Positions 37,836-48,838 of a stretch of DNA of 64,000 nucleotides are shown piece by piece. How positions within the stretch are numbered: the stretch's first letter is position 1; each line of letters begins with the position of its first letter. Under the pieces are notes generated by a model. It was given only the letters and a program-made list of their open reading frames with translations, searched no databases and was not told where the DNA came from. The position numbers were made by a program, and so were the translations under genes. This DNA comes from Rhizobacter sp. OV335 (GTDB lineage Bacteria > Pseudomonadota > Gammaproteobacteria > Burkholderiales > Burkholderiaceae_C), in NCBI RefSeq assembly GCF_900142965.1, contig NZ_FRCQ01000028.1:1-64000 (forward strand). The letters are read 5' to 3'.

Positions 37836-38317
37836 TTCGGGGACTCCAGGAGAACGGATGCGGATTCGGGGTCGAGCACGAGGCGCACGAACGAGGCGCG
37901 GCCGTCGGCTTCGCGCTGCGCGCCGACCTGCAACGTGCCGGTGAGCGAGACAAGGCCGGGGCGCCAGGGCACGGTCTGTGCGGCGAGCGGGGCGGCGAGG
38001 TGCAGGTAGAGCGTGGACGCGGGCAGGTCGTCGGCGAAGCTCTCGTCTTCGTCGCCGAGCGAGACCGGCAGCGGGGTCAGCAGCGCGATGCCGGGTGCGG
38101 CGGACGATGCCTCCTGGTGCGCAAGGTAGCCGGTGATGCGCACCGGCTGCCCGTCGAGCGACAACAGGCGCGCGCTGGGCGCGAGGCCGCGCGGCCCGAC
38201 CGGCAGCTGGAAGAACTCGCGGAACTTCAGATCGGCGGCCGTCGGCCCGGCCTGGGCCGCGACAGAACCCAGCAGCGTGGCTGCACACAGCAGCCACGCT
38301 TTACAACAACGACGCAT
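37832..38317 (-). CDS. Secreted protein of unknown function coupled to alkaline phosphatase
   Basis: A 161-residue protein with a signal peptide (about 1-22, ends VAAQA). The mature part contains FREFFQLPVGPRGLAPSARL, LDGQPVRITGYLAHQE, IALLTPLPV and DDLPASTLYLHL. That pattern recalls small secreted OB-like or DUF3299-like proteins, but I cannot assign a family firmly. It is the first gene of the phosphatase operon, directly behind a Pho box, with its stop overlapping the phosphatase start. A role in phosphatase maturation, metal supply or surface retention is a reasonable but untested inference. Confidence 0.82.
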   Translation of the reverse strand: MRRCCKAWLLCAATLLGSVAAQAGPTAADLKFREFFQLPVGPRGLAPSARLLSLDGQPVRITGYLAHQEASSAAPGIALLTPLPVSLGDEDESFADDLPASTLYLHLAAPLAAQTVPWRPGLVSLTGTLQVGAQREADGRASFVRLVLDPESASVLLESPK

Positions 38318-38365
38318 GGGTCTCCCTCCACGACTCCCCGAGCTGCCTGATGATCGCGGGGTGCC

Positions 38366-38383
38366 ATGACAGGGGCGTGACCT
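38366..38383 (-). promoter_or_regulatory. Pho box upstream of the phosphatase operon
   Basis: Read on the minus strand: AGGTCAC, 4-base spacer, then CTGTCAT, the latter an exact PhoB half-site. Spacing is the canonical 11 bases. It lies 49-66 bases before the start of the 161-residue gene and inside the 83-base gap after the rhamnosidase-like gene, so the operon has its own phosphate-controlled promoter. Confidence 0.8.
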
Positions 38384-38400
38384 TGGCTCAATACCTTGGC

Positions 38401-41397
38401 TCAGTAGTTCAGCAGCACGACCTCGTCGACGAAGGCGGTGTTGTCGCCCGTGGTGTTCAGGCCCGCGAAACGCAGCGTGTGCGCACCGGCACCCAGCGCG
38501 ATCGGCGGGGTCGTGAACGACTCGAACTGCGTCGATCCCGGCGTGAAGCTGCCCAGCAGGTTGCCGTCGAGGTAGACGCCGAGGGTCTGCACGCCGCCTG
38601 AGATCCAACCCCGCCGCGCCGCCTTGAAACGCACCGCGTACCGCCCCGCCGACAGGTCGGCCAGGCCCTGGCTCATCGCCCCGCCGCTTTGCACGAAGGC
38701 CGTCTGCACGCCTTCCGGCGCGGCCACCGCGCCGAACGCGCTGCCGTTCTTCTGCAGGCCCGAGCCGCCGGTGCCGCTCTCCGGCGCGAAGGTCCAGGCC
38801 GCGTTCGGCGCGCCGTACTGCACGCCGTTGCCCGTCGCCAACCCCGGCGACTCGAAGCCCGGGTTCTGCGGCAGGTGGCCCACCCAGCAGCGCTTGGCCA
38901 CCCCGACGATCGGATCGACGAAAGTCGCGTTGTCACAGGCCACCGGGCCGCTGCGCGTCAGGAAGCGGTACGCCGACTGCGCGCCATAGGCCACGGTCCG
39001 GGTGCGGTCGAAGCTGCAGCTCTGGCCCTCCAGCGCGCACGGCGTCCAGATGCCGATTGCCGGCGGCCGCTCGGTGTCGCTCAGTTCGCAGTGCTTCACG
39101 ACGTTCGGCGTCGGGTCCCCGAAGGTCGCGTTGTTGCAGGCGACGCCGCCGTTGAAGCTGCCGTAGACGAAGCTGCTGCCGCTGCCGTAGCGCACACCGC
39201 GCACGCCCTCGAAGACGCACTGCCCGGCCTCCGCCGCGCAGCTCGCCCAGGCCGCCCCCGTCCCAGCCGTGCGGAAGCTGCGCACACCCGGCTGGACGCC
39301 CCGGAAGTAGATGTAGCGGCTGTCCTGGTCGGCACTCGCGATGCCGGCCGCGCCGGTGAAGGCACTGCCGTTCCACACCTCCACGCCGTCGATGCTGACG
39401 CGCCGGTCGATGCCGAAGCGCGGGATGCCGATCACGCCGACGGAGCCGGTGTGCGCGCTGCTGTCCACTGTCATCGTGAAGCTGCCGTCGCTGCCGCGGT
39501 CCCAGCTGTTCCTGACGCGCTTGCTGCCGTCGAAGCTCAGCTGGCCTTCGACGTGCGTGAGGTCGCCGGGGTGCGGGATCACGCCGTACTGCTGCCCCTT
39601 CACCGTGGTCGGGCTGATGCCCAGCGTGTAGAAGGTCAGCGCCGAGGTCGGCCCGGACGACCAGCCGTGTGCGTGGCTGACGAACCACGGCGCATAGCCG
39701 CCGCTGCCGCCGTCTGCGCCATAGCCCTCCCAGAAGGTCTTGGTGCTGCGCGTCGGGTGGTTGAACATGAAGCCCCACTGGCGGCGCATCAGCTCCAGCG
39801 CATCGGCATCGCGCGAGGCCACCGACATCGCCATCAGCTGCATCGAGCCCGCGAAGCCGGAGATGTTGCGCCCCCACTCCGGCGTCAGCGCACCCAGCGT
39901 GCCGAGGTTGGAGTTCAGGTAGCGGGCGATGGCCGCCGGCTTGTCGGCGCTGTCGGTCACCCCGTACCAGACCGCGAGCGAGTTGCCGTCCTGCGGGAGC
40001 AGCGTGCTGTCCGGGTTGTCGCGGTAGGCGCCGGCCGCGGCGTCCCACAGCGTGGCGTTGATGCGCGACTTCAGCGTCGCGGCCGCAGTCGCGTAAGCGG
40101 TGGCCGTCGCGCCCTCGCCCACCGCGCTGGCCAGCGTGGCGCCGGTGACGAGTGCGCGGTACAGCATCGCGTTCGCCGCGATGTTCTCGCCGCCCTGGCC
40201 GCCGCGCGCCCAGTCGTTGGTGCCGGTCACGTGCAGCAGCCCGTGCGCGCCGTTCACCTTGGCCTGGATGAAGGCCATTCCCTGCTTGTAGCGCGGCCAG
40301 ATCGAGCGCAGCCAGTCGGTGTCGCCGCTGTAGAGGTGGTAGGTCTCGGTGCCGATCAGCGTCCAGAGGTGGTAGGTGTCGGAGCCGTACAGGTCGAACG
40401 GCGGACCGGAGTACGGCAACTCGCCGCTCGCCTTCTGGCTGTCGTACAGGCGCTGCAGCGCGTTCTTCACCGACAGCGTGTCGGCGGTCGACACGTAGCC
40501 CACCGCGGCGGAGATGCCGAGGTCGCCCGACCACACCGTGCGGTCGCGCTTGGCGGCATCGGTCAGCACCGACGTGCCACCACTGACCACGGCGGTGTTG
40601 TCCCAGCCGGTGGTGAGCAGCTTGCGGCCCTGGTCGGGCGCGATGGTGTTGGTCTGCACCGTGTAGGCGCCGGCGTACCAGAGCTTGTTCAGCAGGTCGT
40701 CGTTGCTGTAGAAGTAGTTCGGGTAGGCACTCGGATCGGCCATCGACGGCGCCGGCGTGAAGCGCAGCCGGATGTTGGCGAGGTGCACCCAGCCGTCGGA
40801 GTTCATGAACAGCGTCAGGTAGCGGAAGCCGCCGCGCAGGCTCGCCGCCGGCATCGTGTAGCTCGTGCCGGTCGTGCTGTTGACGCTTGCGTAGATGGCG
40901 CCATCGGTCGAGCTGCTCGCGCCCACGTTCAAGCCGGCGTTGGAGCCATCGCTGATGGGGCCGACGTACTCGCTCGACTCGGTGAACGCGAGGCCGACCG
41001 ATTCGGCACTGCTGCCGGCCGCGGGGAAATCCAGCGAGACGAAGCCGCCGACCTCCTTGCCGAAATCCAGCACCACGTGGCTGCCGCGGCCCGACATCAT
41101 CGCGGTGTTGCCGGTCAGCAGGTTGCCCGGGTTCTGCACCGTGCCGACGGTCTTGAAGACCGCGACCGGCGCCAGCGTGCGCGACGACGGGGACAGCATG
41201 TACTGGCTCCACGGTGTCGCGGCGGCCGCTGCAGCGGCCTTCTCCGGCGTGGCGGCCGATGCGGTCGCGGCGGGTGGCGACGAGGCCGGGCTGCCGGCGT
41301 CGCCGCTGCCGCCGCTGCCGCCACAGGCGCCGAGCAGGGCGCCCGCCGCCGTCGCCCACACGACGATGAAGAATCTCGCTCCGTTGCATCCCTGCAT
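38401..41397 (-). CDS. GH78-like alpha-L-rhamnosidase lipoprotein with duplicated cysteine module
   Basis: A 998-residue exported enzyme with a lipobox LLGAC (Cys about 25) and an Ala-rich linker. An N-terminal beta-sandwich part (about 65-215) leads to a six-hairpin (alpha/alpha)6 catalytic domain (about 220-600) with the GH78-like KRDRTVWSGDLG motif (about 284) and FWEGYGADGG. Two consecutive cysteine modules follow (about 716-770 and 782-835), each with the pattern Cys-x5/6-Cys ... VACNNATF-x-DP ... K-x-Cys. A C-terminal jelly-roll (about 845-998) may bind carbohydrate. It lies just upstream of the Pho-controlled operon but has its own upstream region. Rhamnosidase activity is inferred from fold motifs only. 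Confidence 0.85.
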   Translation of the reverse strand: MQGCNGARFFIVVWATAAGALLGACGGSGGSGDAGSPASSPPAATASAATPEKAAAAAAATPWSQYMLSPSSRTLAPVAVFKTVGTVQNPGNLLTGNTAMMSGRGSHVVLDFGKEVGGFVSLDFPAAGSSAESVGLAFTESSEYVGPISDGSNAGLNVGASSSTDGAIYASVNSTTGTSYTMPAASLRGGFRYLTLFMNSDGWVHLANIRLRFTPAPSMADPSAYPNYFYSNDDLLNKLWYAGAYTVQTNTIAPDQGRKLLTTGWDNTAVVSGGTSVLTDAAKRDRTVWSGDLGISAAVGYVSTADTLSVKNALQRLYDSQKASGELPYSGPPFDLYGSDTYHLWTLIGTETYHLYSGDTDWLRSIWPRYKQGMAFIQAKVNGAHGLLHVTGTNDWARGGQGGENIAANAMLYRALVTGATLASAVGEGATATAYATAAATLKSRINATLWDAAAGAYRDNPDSTLLPQDGNSLAVWYGVTDSADKPAAIARYLNSNLGTLGALTPEWGRNISGFAGSMQLMAMSVASRDADALELMRRQWGFMFNHPTRSTKTFWEGYGADGGSGGYAPWFVSHAHGWSSGPTSALTFYTLGISPTTVKGQQYGVIPHPGDLTHVEGQLSFDGSKRVRNSWDRGSDGSFTMTVDSSAHTGSVGVIGIPRFGIDRRVSIDGVEVWNGSAFTGAAGIASADQDSRYIYFRGVQPGVRSFRTAGTGAAWASCAAEAGQCVFEGVRGVRYGSGSSFVYGSFNGGVACNNATFGDPTPNVVKHCELSDTERPPAIGIWTPCALEGQSCSFDRTRTVAYGAQSAYRFLTRSGPVACDNATFVDPIVGVAKRCWVGHLPQNPGFESPGLATGNGVQYGAPNAAWTFAPESGTGGSGLQKNGSAFGAVAAPEGVQTAFVQSGGAMSQGLADLSAGRYAVRFKAARRGWISGGVQTLGVYLDGNLLGSFTPGSTQFESFTTPPIALGAGAHTLRFAGLNTTGDNTAFVDEVVLLNY

Positions 41398-41514
41398 GGT
41401 CTTCTCCCTGGTTGTTGGAGCGGGACTCTACGGAGTGTGAAAGCGCCCATCAAACGACGAATGCTGATCGGCGGGATAAGAGACGCTTATGCGAGCGCCC
41501 AGCGCTGCGGGCGT

Positions 41515-41530
41515 TTGCAAGCGCTGTCAG
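41515..41530. promoter_or_regulatory. Weak LacI-family operator-like site upstream of the GH78-like gene
   Basis: TTGCAAGCGCTGTCAG: the left half-site TTGCAAGC matches the CG-centred operator half of LacI/GalR-type regulators, while the right half keeps only 5 of 8 positions. It lies 118 bases upstream of the rhamnosidase-like start, a sensible place for sugar control. No LacI gene is in the window. Confidence 0.3.
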
Positions 41531-41644
41531 GACCGGCGCCATCACGGAATCGCGGGAAGAACCTGAGTGATGTGACAAGTGAGGGGATGACCGCCGGCGC
41601 GATGGGCCGGTAGCCGGCTCGGGGTTCACCATGAGCCGGGGTGT

Positions 41645-44008
<2,364 letters not shown>

Positions 44009-44076
44009 CCGTCGATTGTAGGGATGGACGCTGCCGGGACGCTTTCCTACGATGCCTCTTTGGTCGGAGGGCCGAG

Positions 44077-45210
44077 ATGGATTCTGGCTTCGCCACGCCA
44101 CGCGGCACGCAGCGCCTGCCGTGGGTCGACACCGCCAAGGCCGTGGGCATCGTGCTGATGTTCTACGGGCACGTGGTGCAAAGCCGCGCCGGCGGCGACA
44201 ACGCGTCCGCGGTCGACCAGCTGCGGCTGATCTACGCGTTCCACATGCCGCTGTTCTTCGTGCTGGCCGGGCTGTTCTTCCACCCGGTCGCCGCGCTGCT
44301 GCCGCGCCTGCGCACGCTGGCGCAGTTGCGCCTGGTGCCGGTGCTGTTCTTCGGGCTGCTGCTGCTGCCGCTGTGGTCGCTGAGCGCCGTCAAGCACCAC
44401 TTCGCGTGGTGGTACTACGCGCAGCCGCTCGGCGCGGCCTACCTGCGCGGCATGCCGGAGCTGAACTGGGTGACCTGGTTCCTGGTGTGCATGGTCGTCT
44501 GCGAGGCGATGGCACTGGTGGTGCTGCCGCGGCTGCGGTTGGTGGCGGCGCGGCTGGCGTTCGCGGCCGCCTGCATCGTCGGCGGCGTGTTCCTGTGCAA
44601 CCACGGCGATGCGCTCGAAGGCTGGGTCGCGCAGGTCAGCCGCATCTGGTTCGTGCGCGAGGCGATCGTCGCGCTCGGCTTCTACACGATCGGGCAGGTG
44701 CTGCGGCCCTTCCTGCAGCAGCTCGCCACGCACCGCGGCATCGCGCTGTCGGTGACGCTCGCCTGCACCAGCGCGCTGCTCGCGACCTACCGGCTGAACC
44801 ACCCGCACGATGCGCAGGCGGTGATGATGGCGGCGGCCCAGCACGGTGATGCGCTCGGCTTCGCGTTCAGCGCGCTGGCCGGCACGCTGGCGGTGATCGG
44901 GCTGGCGATGCTGCTGCCGGCCACGCGGGTGGCGGCCTGGATCGGCCGCAACAGCCTGCCGCTGATGGGGCTGAACGGCGTGTTCTTCCACTTCTTCAAC
45001 CCGAAGCTGGCCGAGAGCATCGCGCTGGCCGACACCCCGCTGGCCGTCACCGCCTATGCCGCGGCGATCAGCGCGGTGTCGTTGCTCGCGTGCGTGCCGT
45101 TGGTGGCGCTGCTGAACCGCTTCGTGCCGCAGTTCATCGGCAAGGCGCGCCCTCCGGCAGCCGCCGGCACAGAAACAGGACCGGCCGAGGGGGCAAGCCC
45201 CGCCGCGTAG
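44077..45210 (+). CDS. Acyltransferase-3 family membrane protein
   Basis: A 377-residue polytopic inner-membrane protein with about ten helices. The N-terminal [21 protein letters not shown] fits the acyltransferase-3 family, with the conserved His in the first membrane segment, followed by [13 protein letters not shown]. Family members O-acylate sugars of exopolysaccharides, peptidoglycan or small molecules. No polysaccharide cluster is adjacent, so the acceptor is unknown. The last 25 residues are Pro/Ala/Gly-rich and cytoplasmic or disordered. A terminator follows 8 bases after the stop. Confidence 0.9.
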   Translation: MDSGFATPRGTQRLPWVDTAKAVGIVLMFYGHVVQSRAGGDNASAVDQLRLIYAFHMPLFFVLAGLFFHPVAALLPRLRTLAQLRLVPVLFFGLLLLPLWSLSAVKHHFAWWYYAQPLGAAYLRGMPELNWVTWFLVCMVVCEAMALVVLPRLRLVAARLAFAAACIVGGVFLCNHGDALEGWVAQVSRIWFVREAIVALGFYTIGQVLRPFLQQLATHRGIALSVTLACTSALLATYRLNHPHDAQAVMMAAAQHGDALGFAFSALAGTLAVIGLAMLLPATRVAAWIGRNSLPLMGLNGVFFHFFNPKLAESIALADTPLAVTAYAAAISAVSLLACVPLVALLNRFVPQFIGKARPPAAAGTETGPAEGASPAA

Positions 45211-45218
45211 AATTCGTC

Positions 45219-45248
45219 ACCGGGCCCAAATTTTGGCGCCCGGTTTTT
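45219..45248 (+). terminator. Rho-independent terminator after the acyltransferase gene
   Basis: The 7-base stem ACCGGGC/GCCCGGT (45219-45225 and 45238-45244) has an inner CCAAA/TTTTGG pairing and is followed by a run of T (45244-45248). It separates the acyltransferase gene from guaC. Confidence 0.85.
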
Positions 45249-45338
45249 CGTTTCGGCGCCCTCGCATCGCTTCGAGGCCTTCCGCCGGCCGGCCGGGTTC
45301 CAAGTCAAGCGCTCTTCATCACCCTTTGGAGCCTGACC

Positions 45339-46316
45339 ATGGAAATCTTCGACTACGACAACGTCCTGCTGCTGCCGCGCAAGTGCCGCGTCGAGAGCCG
45401 CGCCGAATGCGATGCCTCGGCCGAACTCGGCGGCCGCACGTTCAAGCTGCCGGTGGTGCCGGCCAACATGAAGACGGTGGTCGACGAGCCGATCACGCAG
45501 TGGCTGGCCGCCAACGGCTACTTCTACGTGATGCACCGCTTCGACCTCGACAACGTCGCGTACGCGAAGCGCATGCGCGACCTCGGCCTGTTCGTCTCGA
45601 TCAGCTCGGGCGTGAAGGCCGACGACTACGCGGTGATCGACCGGCTGGCGGCCGACGGTGTCGGCGCCGACTACATCACGATCGACATCGCGCACGGCCA
45701 TGCCGAGAGCGTGCGCAAGATGATCGACCACATCCGCCAGCGGCTGCCGGCGACCTTCATCATCGCCGGCAACGTCGGCACGCCGGAGGCGGTGATCGAC
45801 CTGGAGAACTGGGGCGCCGACGCGACCAAGGTCGGCATCGGCCCGGGCAAGGTCTGCATCACGCGGCTGAAGACCGGATTCGGCACCGGGGGCTGGCAGC
45901 TGAGCGCGCTGAAGTGGTGTGCCCGCGTCGCGACCAAGCCGATCATTGCCGACGGCGGCATCCGCGACCACGGCGACATCGCGAAGAGCGTGCGCTTCGG
46001 CGCCGCGATGGTGATGATCGGCTCGCTGTTCGCCGGCCATGAAGAGTCGCCCGGCAAGACGGTCGAGGTCGACGGCAAGGTCTTCAAGGAGTACTACGGC
46101 TCGGCCAGCGACTTCAACAAGGGCGAGTACAAGCACGTCGAAGGCAAGCGCATCCTCGAACCGGTGAAGGGCAAGCTGGCCGACACATTGCGCGAGATGC
46201 GCGAAGACGTGCAGAGCTCGATCAGCTACGCCGGCGGCACGCGGCTGAACGACATCCGCAAGGTGAACTACGTGATCCTGGGTGGGGACAATGCGGGGGA
46301 ACACCTCCTCATGTAA
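45339..46316 (+). CDS. guaC: GMP reductase (GuaC, Firmicutes-type)
   Basis: A 325-residue TIM-barrel enzyme converting GMP to IMP with NADPH in purine salvage. It follows the GuaC type 2 pattern closely: [48 protein letters not shown], the catalytic-loop Cys in [43 protein letters not shown] and [14 protein letters not shown]. No CBS pair is present, which separates it from IMP dehydrogenase. The ATG at 45339 precedes the conserved MEIFDYDN. It stands alone after a terminator and faces the antitoxin remnant. Confidence 0.96.
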   Translation: MEIFDYDNVLLLPRKCRVESRAECDASAELGGRTFKLPVVPANMKTVVDEPITQWLAANGYFYVMHRFDLDNVAYAKRMRDLGLFVSISSGVKADDYAVIDRLAADGVGADYITIDIAHGHAESVRKMIDHIRQRLPATFIIAGNVGTPEAVIDLENWGADATKVGIGPGKVCITRLKTGFGTGGWQLSALKWCARVATKPIIADGGIRDHGDIAKSVRFGAAMVMIGSLFAGHEESPGKTVEVDGKVFKEYYGSASDFNKGEYKHVEGKRILEPVKGKLADTLREMREDVQSSISYAGGTRLNDIRKVNYVILGGDNAGEHLLM

Positions 46317-46331
46317 CCCGGCGGCTGATGC

Positions 46332-46507
46332 TCAGGAGGCTCGTGCACTCGTCAGCCGAGCCGCCAACTCGTCGTGCTGAAATCGGAACTTCCCGGCGTT
46401 CTTGCGAAGCTTCGCGAGGTTCTGAAGCTTCCACTGCAAGGCGGGCAAACGCTGCAGATGGTCGTGGGGCAGCAAGCTCCACTCCGGTTCGCCGCGAACC
46501 CGTTCAT
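46332..46507 (-). pseudogene. Remnant of an AbiEii-type toxin gene (C-terminal tail)
   Basis: Directly after the AbiEi stop, in the frame one base off, an open stretch of about 58 codons ends in a TGA at 46332. It reads EWSLLPHDHLQRLPALQWK and continues LQNLAKLRKNAGKFRFQHDEL. This looks like the last part of an AbiEii-family nucleotidyltransferase toxin. The ATG in the ATGA overlap (46507), where a toxin should begin, is in a different frame. I infer deletion of most of the toxin with loss of frame. The family assignment of such a short tail is from memory of the pattern and needs a search. Confidence 0.5.
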
Positions 46508-47250
46508 GCGGGTCGTTTCAGGTTGAGTCGCTCGCCTGTCTTGGTCGTCGAGACCCAACGCCGGCCGCCTCCCAGCCGCTCGCTGTGTTGGCGGGCCAGC
46601 GACTTCCACGGCAGGTCCAGTTCGTCGGCCACGACGTCGGCCAGACGCGCGACCTTGATGCGATTGAGGTGGGCCAGCAGCACCTCGAGCACGGGCAAAC
46701 GCAGCGTGCGTGCACCCTCTACCAGATGAGAAGCCTCCTCCAGGCTCTGCCCCTTGCCGACATCGCTGAGGAGTTCGAGCAGGGCGCGCTCGGGCGTGGA
46801 GACCAGCACATCCTTGCGACCCGCGGGCAACGGGGCCAGGCCGACATCTGACGGCAAGGCGTCGTCGAACAGGTGCGTGGCCTGGTAGGTCGAAGGGAAG
46901 GCGGCGGTGAACCAGTCCGGTAGCCGGGCCGATTTGTCGCCCCACAAGGCCAGTTGCTGCTGGTAGGCCAAGTTGTGCCTCACCCCCCGCCAAGCCAACG
47001 CCGTCTTTCCGGCCACATGCAGCCCGGGGAACGAACCCGCCAGCCATGCCAAGCAGGCGTCTCGGTCGAGCTGGTCGCTTGGCAAGGCGTAGACGCCGTG
47101 CCCGAGACGCCGGAGCCAGCCTTCGGCTGCATAGCGCGCGACCTGCTTCGGTGCCATGCCACGTGCTCGCAACGCATCGGTACCCAGCGGCACCCCGCGA
47201 GGCACCTCGGACAGCAATTGCCGGAATAGAAGGCTAGGCGAAGTTCCCAT
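46504..47250 (-). CDS. Type IV AbiEi-family antitoxin, apparently orphaned
   Basis: A 248-residue protein of the AbiEi antitoxin family. An N-terminal winged-helix domain is at about 1-90 (LRARGMAPKQVARYAAEGWLRRLGHGVYAL) and a C-terminal antitoxin domain at about 90-240 (VSTPERALLELLSDV ... LRLPVLEVLLAHLNRIKVARL ... RLGGGRRW). AbiEi proteins repress their own operon and counter a nucleotidyltransferase toxin, AbiEii, encoded just downstream. Here only a short tail of that toxin seems to remain. The codon choice is a little less GC-biased than its neighbours and its upstream region is AT-richer, suggesting acquisition by transfer. Confidence 0.88.
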   Translation of the reverse strand: MGTSPSLLFRQLLSEVPRGVPLGTDALRARGMAPKQVARYAAEGWLRRLGHGVYALPSDQLDRDACLAWLAGSFPGLHVAGKTALAWRGVRHNLAYQQQLALWGDKSARLPDWFTAAFPSTYQATHLFDDALPSDVGLAPLPAGRKDVLVSTPERALLELLSDVGKGQSLEEASHLVEGARTLRLPVLEVLLAHLNRIKVARLADVVADELDLPWKSLARQHSERLGGGRRWVSTTKTGERLNLKRPA

Positions 47251-47322
47251 CAGGTGTGAATTTTGTCCATAAATCTATGCCGGCGCCAGCGTTTTCTTGT
47301 GCATATAAAAATGCGCCGAATT

Positions 47323-47375
47323 CCCGGCATCCGGGATTGGCGGGATATTTTCCATCCCGCCCGGGGTCGCCCCGG
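47323..47375 (+). other. Three tandem hairpins in the leader of the DUF4397 gene
   Basis: Consecutive perfect stems: CCCGG/CCGGG (47323-47335), GGCGGGAT/ATCCCGCC with a 7-base loop (47339-47361) and CCGGGG/CCCCGG with a 3-base loop (47361-47375). They lie in the 276-base gap between the divergent antitoxin and DUF4397 genes, about 150 bases before the GTG start. No T-run follows, so they do not look like simple terminators. Confidence 0.4.
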
Positions 47376-47526
47376 TCAGTGTGTCAACCCAGACACCCGG
47401 CGACACCCGGCCCCACGAAGACGCAACCTGCGCGCAACACGGTTTCGTTTGAATCGACCCGTGCGGCAGCGCCGCGCCCGCAACTGCGGGCGGGCGCCGT
47501 CGTCCCCTCGATCCAAAGGAAATCCT

Positions 47527-48837
47527 GTGAAGCTGAGATTGTTCGCGCCCCTGCTCGCGGCCGTGGCGGCCGCGCCCCTCTTGTTGACCGCCTGCGGCGG
47601 CAGCAGCGGTGACGACGGCCCGGGCTATGTCCGGTTCGTCAACGCCACCTCCAGCTACCCGTCGCTGGACCTGTACGAAAACGACACGAAAGCCAGCGCG
47701 CCCGTCGTGACCAACACCGTCAGCGACTACGCGACGATCGGCTCAGGCTCCTACACCTTCTACCTGAAGCCCACCGGCTCGAGCACGGCGGTGGTGGCGA
47801 CGATCCAGTCGGTCAACGACGGCGTGCACAACACGCTGGTCGCCTACAGCACGGCGGGCAGCGTGCGCACCCGCTACCTGACCGACAACGAAGCGGCACC
47901 CACCTCGGGCACCGCGAAGTTCCGCGTCTTCAACACCTCGTACGAGGCCGGCAACCTCGACGTGTATGTCACCGCACCGACCGACACGCTGACGAACGCC
48001 AGCCCGAATGCGCCGACCATCGGCGGAGAGAAGTTCTCGGGCTACGGCGAGATCACCGCCGGCACCTACCGGATCCGCGTGACGGCCGCCGGTGACAAGA
48101 CCGACGTCCGGCTGGACCTCCCGTCGGTCACGCTGACCGACCAGCAGGTCCTGACGATGGTGCTGACCTCCACGCCGGGCGGCGTGCTGGTCAACGGCCT
48201 GCTGATCAACCAGCAAGGCCCGTTGCAGGCGCAGGTCAACGGTTTTGCACGCGTGCGGCTGGTGGCCGGCGCAGCGGCCTCGGCCACGGTGGCGGCGACC
48301 GTCAACGGCGTCAACCTCTCCAGCGGCACGGTCTCGACCGGCAAGCCGCCGGCGATCGGCACCTACCTGCAGGTGCCGGCCGGCGCACTGGCGGCCAGCG
48401 TGTCGATCAACGGCACCGACGTGAGCCCGACCGGCCTGACCGCCGCACCGGGTTCCGACCTGACGCTGCTGGTGCTGGGCAGTGCATCCGCGCCGCAGGT
48501 CTCGCTGATCAGCGACGACAACAGCCCGGCACTGACCAGCGGCTACGTGAAGCTGCGGCTGGTCAACGGCGTGAACGGCCTGAACGCCGCACTGACACTG
48601 CAGGCCAACAACGGCGTGCTGACCAAGAGCTCGAACATCACGTTCGGCAACGCCGGCGACCCGACGCAGGTCATCAACAGCAGCACCGCCAGCCCGACGC
48701 CGCTGGAGGTCGATTCGGCCACCTCGTCGAACGCGCTGTACACCGGGAACGTGGCGCTGCTGACGCCGGGGGTCTACACGCTGTTCATGCTGGGGGACGC
48801 GGCGACGCCGTCGGCCGTGCTGCGGCTGGATCGCTGA
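47527..48837 (+). CDS. DUF4397-domain lipoprotein
   Basis: A 436-residue surface or periplasmic protein starting with GTG behind AAAGGA (47514-47519). The signal peptide and lipobox LLTAC (Cys about 23) predict a lipoprotein. Two DUF4397 beta-sandwich units are visible (YVRFVNATSSYPSLDLYEND at about 34 and KFRVFNTSYEAGNLDVYVT at about 137) and further repeats with the same layout continue (ARVRLVAGAA, YVKLRLVNGVNGLNAALTL). Members are of unknown function and often seen as stalk-like repeats on bacterial surfaces. It converges on a histidine kinase gene one base away. Confidence 0.88.
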   Translation: MKLRLFAPLLAAVAAAPLLLTACGGSSGDDGPGYVRFVNATSSYPSLDLYENDTKASAPVVTNTVSDYATIGSGSYTFYLKPTGSSTAVVATIQSVNDGVHNTLVAYSTAGSVRTRYLTDNEAAPTSGTAKFRVFNTSYEAGNLDVYVTAPTDTLTNASPNAPTIGGEKFSGYGEITAGTYRIRVTAAGDKTDVRLDLPSVTLTDQQVLTMVLTSTPGGVLVNGLLINQQGPLQAQVNGFARVRLVAGAAASATVAATVNGVNLSSGTVSTGKPPAIGTYLQVPAGALAASVSINGTDVSPTGLTAAPGSDLTLLVLGSASAPQVSLISDDNSPALTSGYVKLRLVNGVNGLNAALTLQANNGVLTKSSNITFGNAGDPTQVINSSTASPTPLEVDSATSSNALYTGNVALLTPGVYTLFMLGDAATPSAVLRLDR

Positions 48838-48838
48838 C

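Noticed and set aside
41400-41450. Possible Pho box upstream of the GH78-like gene (a single CTTTCAC)
   Set aside because: There is only one half-site and no partner at 11-base spacing.
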